From Telmatactis stephensoni (lineage: Eukaryota > Cnidaria > Anthozoa > Actiniaria > Isophelliidae): a stretch of DNA of 64,000 nucleotides. The notes beneath the pieces are model-generated. The model was given only the letters and a program-made list of their open reading frames with translations, made no database searches and had not been told where the DNA came from. Numbering within the stretch: position 1 is the first letter of the stretch; every line of letters starts with the position of its first letter. The DNA lies in assembly GCA_029948255.1 (NCBI GenBank), contig JALIZF010001711.1, forward strand, positions 248,001 to 312,000, given 5' to 3'. The translations under genes and the position numbers were made by a program. Of the stretch, positions 61,150 to 64,000 are shown one piece after another.

Positions 61150-61405
61150 GCCCGGACACACATTGCAACTTTAGTTGCAACATTGCGCGTAACAGTTGCA
61201 CCGTGTGTCCACCTCTGCATTCTTCATTCTGAGTGGACACGCGTTGCAGCTCTGTGTTGAGAACAATGTTGTAGAAAAAGCTGCAAAAATAGAACTCGAT
61301 CCTAAATCTGCAACTCTTACGGACATCTGCCGCAAGGGGACTGGACACCCGATGTGTTGCGCGCAATATTGCAGGAAAAGCTCCAAGAAAAGTTGCATCG
61401 TATGA
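61150..61405. repeat. Foldback element, TTGCAAC family (copy 7)
   Basis: Begins CCCGGACACACATTGCAAC and ends AGAAAAGTTGCATCGTATG. The interior has GCACCGTGTGTCCACCTCTG, GTTGCAGCTC and GAACTCGATCCTAAATCTGC. It fills the intron between modules 39 and 40 and is closest in word order to copies 4 and 5. Confidence 0.75.
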
Positions 61406-61447
61406 TCATGAGTGGGCATTTAAGGATGTAGGGTCTATTTCTTTCAG

Positions 61448-62499
61448 ACTTCCCATCCGTTCCCCGAACAGACCTTGGGTTTGTGATCAGCGCTACTGCT
61501 GTCTTATCTGATAAGAACTTCAAGAAAATGAAAGACGTCATTAACAACATTATTGACAAATATGGACAAGGAAGAATTCAGTATAGCGTGATAACCCATG
61601 GAAATCAACCGAAAACAGAGGTAACTTTATTACGCCATTAACATACTTGATGATACGAATACTTAGTTATCATTTCAGGGCGAATTTAGGAGGGGGTGTG
61701 AAGAGGGGAGGGGGCGCACTTTCCCTCCTGAGACTATTTTGGGCTCTTTTTCACGATGGTTTTCCAAATCGCCATGGTTTTCCTGTGGATCTTCTGCATG
61801 GTTTATGATTTCTAAAACGTTGCACCCCACTTCTGCTGGATAATCCTGTATCCTCTCAGTCTGTGATCCTCTCCCTTGGCCCACTTTTTGATTAAAGACG
61901 CCTTGACCCTTTTATAATTAGTCCCGATTCCCTAATTTTTCTATGCAATAATCATTGGTAATGATTCTATTGGTTCCGATTCCCTGATTCCATTAGTCGT
62001 TTTAATTGACAAAGTTCTCCAAAACAAAGCCATTCCGGTATACTTCCTTGATCCATCTTTTCTCCCATATTTACTAATTGTTCCAGCTATTTGCTTTATC
62101 AACTGAATTTTCCTCTTCAGCTTCGTTTCCGTGAATCATTTGGAGGAGACGATCGTCTTCAAAGATACATCAGCAACATCCGTAAACTCAGTGGTTCCAA
62201 CCTGAATGCCGCCCTGGCAGAGGCCAAAATGCAATTCCAACAGAATTCCCGTGGAAATGTTAGAAAAATCGTGGTGGTCATTGCAGACAAACGATCGGGA
62301 CAAAGCGAAGAAGTTATTAAGTTGGCCGCGAAGGGACTGGAAGAGATTGGTATTCAGGTCATCCCGGTCGCGTTTGGAAGCGAGGCAGATCCATCGGAGC
62401 TTGAGAAAGTTACGAGCAACAAGAAGAACTTGGTTGATACCAAAGATGACGATGATGACAAGAAGATTGCTGATAAAATTATGGAGAAGTTCTTTGAAA
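61448..62499 (+). CDS. VWA module 40 (2 exons)
   Basis: 184 residues from exons 61448-61620 and 62121-62499. Strand 1 is VPRTDLGFVISATA, strand 2 IQYSVITHGN. The interior intron (500 bp, phase 0) is at PKTE-LRFRESF, matching module 19. The second exon has LSGSNLNAAL, KIVVVIADKRS and IQVIPVAFGSEADP, a run of five Asp (KDDDDDKK), and ends EKFFES at GTAATT. Confidence 0.87.
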
Positions 62500-62520
62500 G
62501 TAATTTCTCGTTTAGTATTT

Positions 62521-62754
62521 GGGGGTGTTTACATAACACTAGGATCATCCTAGCACTAGGATCATCCTAGCAGGTGAATCATCCTACCTGCTATACATTT
62601 ACTGCATTCTGTTTAGTAGGATGATCCTAGTACCCAAAGTGAAGACACAAATTTCCATGTAAACAGAATATAGTAAATGTATAGCAGATAGGATGATTCG
62701 CCCAGTTGGATGATCCTAGTGCTAGGATGATCCTAGTGCCATGTAAACACTCCC
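62521..62754. repeat. Foldback element built of AGGATGATCCTAG words
   Basis: Ends GGGGGTGTTTACAT and ATGTAAACACTCCC are inverted. Inside, ACTAGGATCATCCTAGC occurs as a tandem pair near each end in opposite orientation. AAATGTATAGC and GCTATACATTT pair toward the centre. It starts 22 bp after the donor of module 40. Confidence 0.88.
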
Positions 62755-62803
62755 TAAGAACCCTAGTGGAAGAGCACTCTGGCTAGTACAATTAACGATC
62801 TTT

Positions 62804-63128
62804 TTAAAGCCCCATCTACACGACCAAATTTTCCTTGACAAGTTTTCCTACTAAAGGAAAAGTTTTTGTGAAGACGACGAAAAAGTACCATTTTTTGCTT
62901 TTCAAGTTGCCCTGTTGAAAAGCTGGCTTGCCAGCTTTTTCTTGATCAGTGAAGACGTGTCAAGGTAAAGATTTGCTTGTGTAGACTTTGACAAGTATTC
63001 CGCCTTGCAAAGTGTATTTCGGGCACAAAGAAACTTGCCAAAGAAAACTTGTTGATCCGTGTGCACGAGAAAGAAAACTTATCAATAAAGCTTGTCAAGG
63101 AAACTTACTCGTGAAGATGCGGCTTTAA
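62804..63128. repeat. Inverted-repeat element with TTTTAAAGC ends
   Basis: TTTTAAAGCCCCATCTACAC pairs with GTGAAGATGCGGCTTTAAAA (18 of 20 positions). CAAGTTTTCC and AAAACTTGTC words alternate inside in both orientations. Confidence 0.78.
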
Positions 63129-63243
63129 AATGGTTTTTGGGGACGGGTGGGTGGGTGTAGATGTTGGGGAGGGAAAGGGGTGGAGGACGGGGACATCACT
63201 TCACATCATCCGTTAGTGCGAGTCCTTCGTTAAATTCATTGTG

Positions 63244-63461
63244 AATAGTCCCATTCACAGTTGCCTGCACTATCTTGAAAGGTAGCGTGCCTTTGTTGCA
63301 TCGAAGGAAGACAAACGGTGAGCCTGCAATGAGAGGGACCTGTGAATAATTGTCCTAGGCGTTTAAAAAGGTATCTATCATTCCAAGCTCTCCGTTCATC
63401 TCGCTTCGATGCAAAGGCACGGCTACCTTTCAAGATGGCGCAGAACTGTGAAGGGGACTAC
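63244..63461. repeat. Inverted-repeat element
   Basis: AATAGTCCCATTCACAGTT pairs with AACTGTGAAGGGGACTA, and CTTGAAAGGTAGCGTGCCTT pairs with AAGGCACGGCTACCTTTCAAG. It is the third such element in the 1,159-bp intron between modules 40 and 41. Confidence 0.82.
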
Positions 63462-63658
63462 TGCGAATTTAAAATCCATCTGGTTTTATTGTTTTAGTGA
63501 CTTTGAGTTTGTCCCACAATTCCTTTAGAACTAGTCATTCAATATTGAAAACTGACGGTATTTTGTTGGAAAATCTTTGTCACCTTTATTTAACGTTAAC
63601 ATCTCTTTTTGAGGTAGTTTTGTTCTCGTATTAAATTTCTTTATTCTCTTTTTTCTAG

Positions 63659-63848
63659 ACAATCCCAATATTCCAGTCACTGACCTTGCCTTTGCCATTA
63701 GTGCTACCGCGATTGATTCAACTCGTAGATTCCAGGAGATGAAGGATATAGTTAATAATGTCATCGATACGTTTGGTCGGGGTAGGGTACGATACAGTTA
63801 CTTAACCTATGCTACACGACCAACTGTACATCTAAGATTCAGAGACAG
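63659..63848 (+). CDS. VWA module 41, first exon (cut by window edge)
   Basis: 63 residues. Strand 1 is IPVTDLAFAISATA, helix MKDIVNNVIDTFG, strand 2 VRYSYLTYAT. The exon ends in phase 2 within the Arg of LRFRDR at a GTAAAT donor, close to the site used in module 30. The second exon must lie beyond position 64000. The remaining 150 bases hold nothing recognisable. Confidence 0.85.
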
Positions 63849-64000
63849 GTAAATTAACGAAGCGTATTTATACTAAAACAAAGACCATAATAATAAGAGA
63901 GCGAAACTCAGTATTGATGTCTGTGCGATGTTCGCGGCGACTAAGGCTATTTTTAGTAACTTCGCCATCGCGCGCGTAAGGCTCTTAAAACAAAAAAAAT

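Noticed and set aside
62206..62553. Alternative 115-residue frame overlapping module 40
   Set aside because: It is the +1 shadow of the VWA exon and lacks any VWA landmark.

Overview
The window is eukaryotic DNA. Its long-range structure is one gene fragment on the + strand with 74 predicted exons bounded by AG/GT. Introns are AT-rich and full of simple repeats, foldback elements, tRNA-derived SINE-like repeats and non-LTR retrotransposon fragments. Repeat style, the intron-poor class A receptor remnant at the left edge and the 2A-bearing LINE all fit a marine invertebrate, most likely an anthozoan cnidarian (coral or anemone). The species assignment is an inference and cannot be fixed from this sequence alone.

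Layout. 1-4730: a minus-strand SINE-like repeat, a GPCR pseudogene (596-1522) broken by an in-frame TAG and lacking TM7, a non-LTR retrotransposon remnant (about 1540-3088) whose protein starts with a 2A-like DIEINPGP followed by a PHD-type finger and an AP-endonuclease domain, then about 1.6 kb of apparently non-coding DNA. 4731-63848: a tandem array of 41 von Willebrand factor A (VWA) modules, 40 complete and one cut by the window edge. No stop codon interrupts the spliced frame. Modules are 181-189 residues; the 40 complete ones total 7,434 residues and the gene runs off the right edge. No N-terminal signal peptide exon, transmembrane segment or terminal exon was found.

How the array is built. 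Every module is bounded on both sides by phase-1 introns, so each can be duplicated or lost without breaking the frame. Eight modules are single exons. Thirty-one have one interior intron and one has two. These interior introns lie at more than 20 different places and in all three phases, nearly always after an AG, which points to repeated intron gain after the modules multiplied. All 41 modules lack the MIDAS aspartate: the usual DxSxS is replaced by SATA-like residues. The array has only five cysteines. It is best read as a giant, disulphide-poor, non-canonical VWA repeat protein, possibly structural or adhesive; the function is unknown.

The introns are a nursery of mobile DNA: at least seven copies of one TTGCAAC-rich foldback family, many other inverted-repeat elements, a MITE-like element inside an ACTG microsatellite, and in the 2.7-kb intron of module 25 two RLE-type retrotransposon 3' ends arranged tail to tail and bounded by ATT/TAA repeats.
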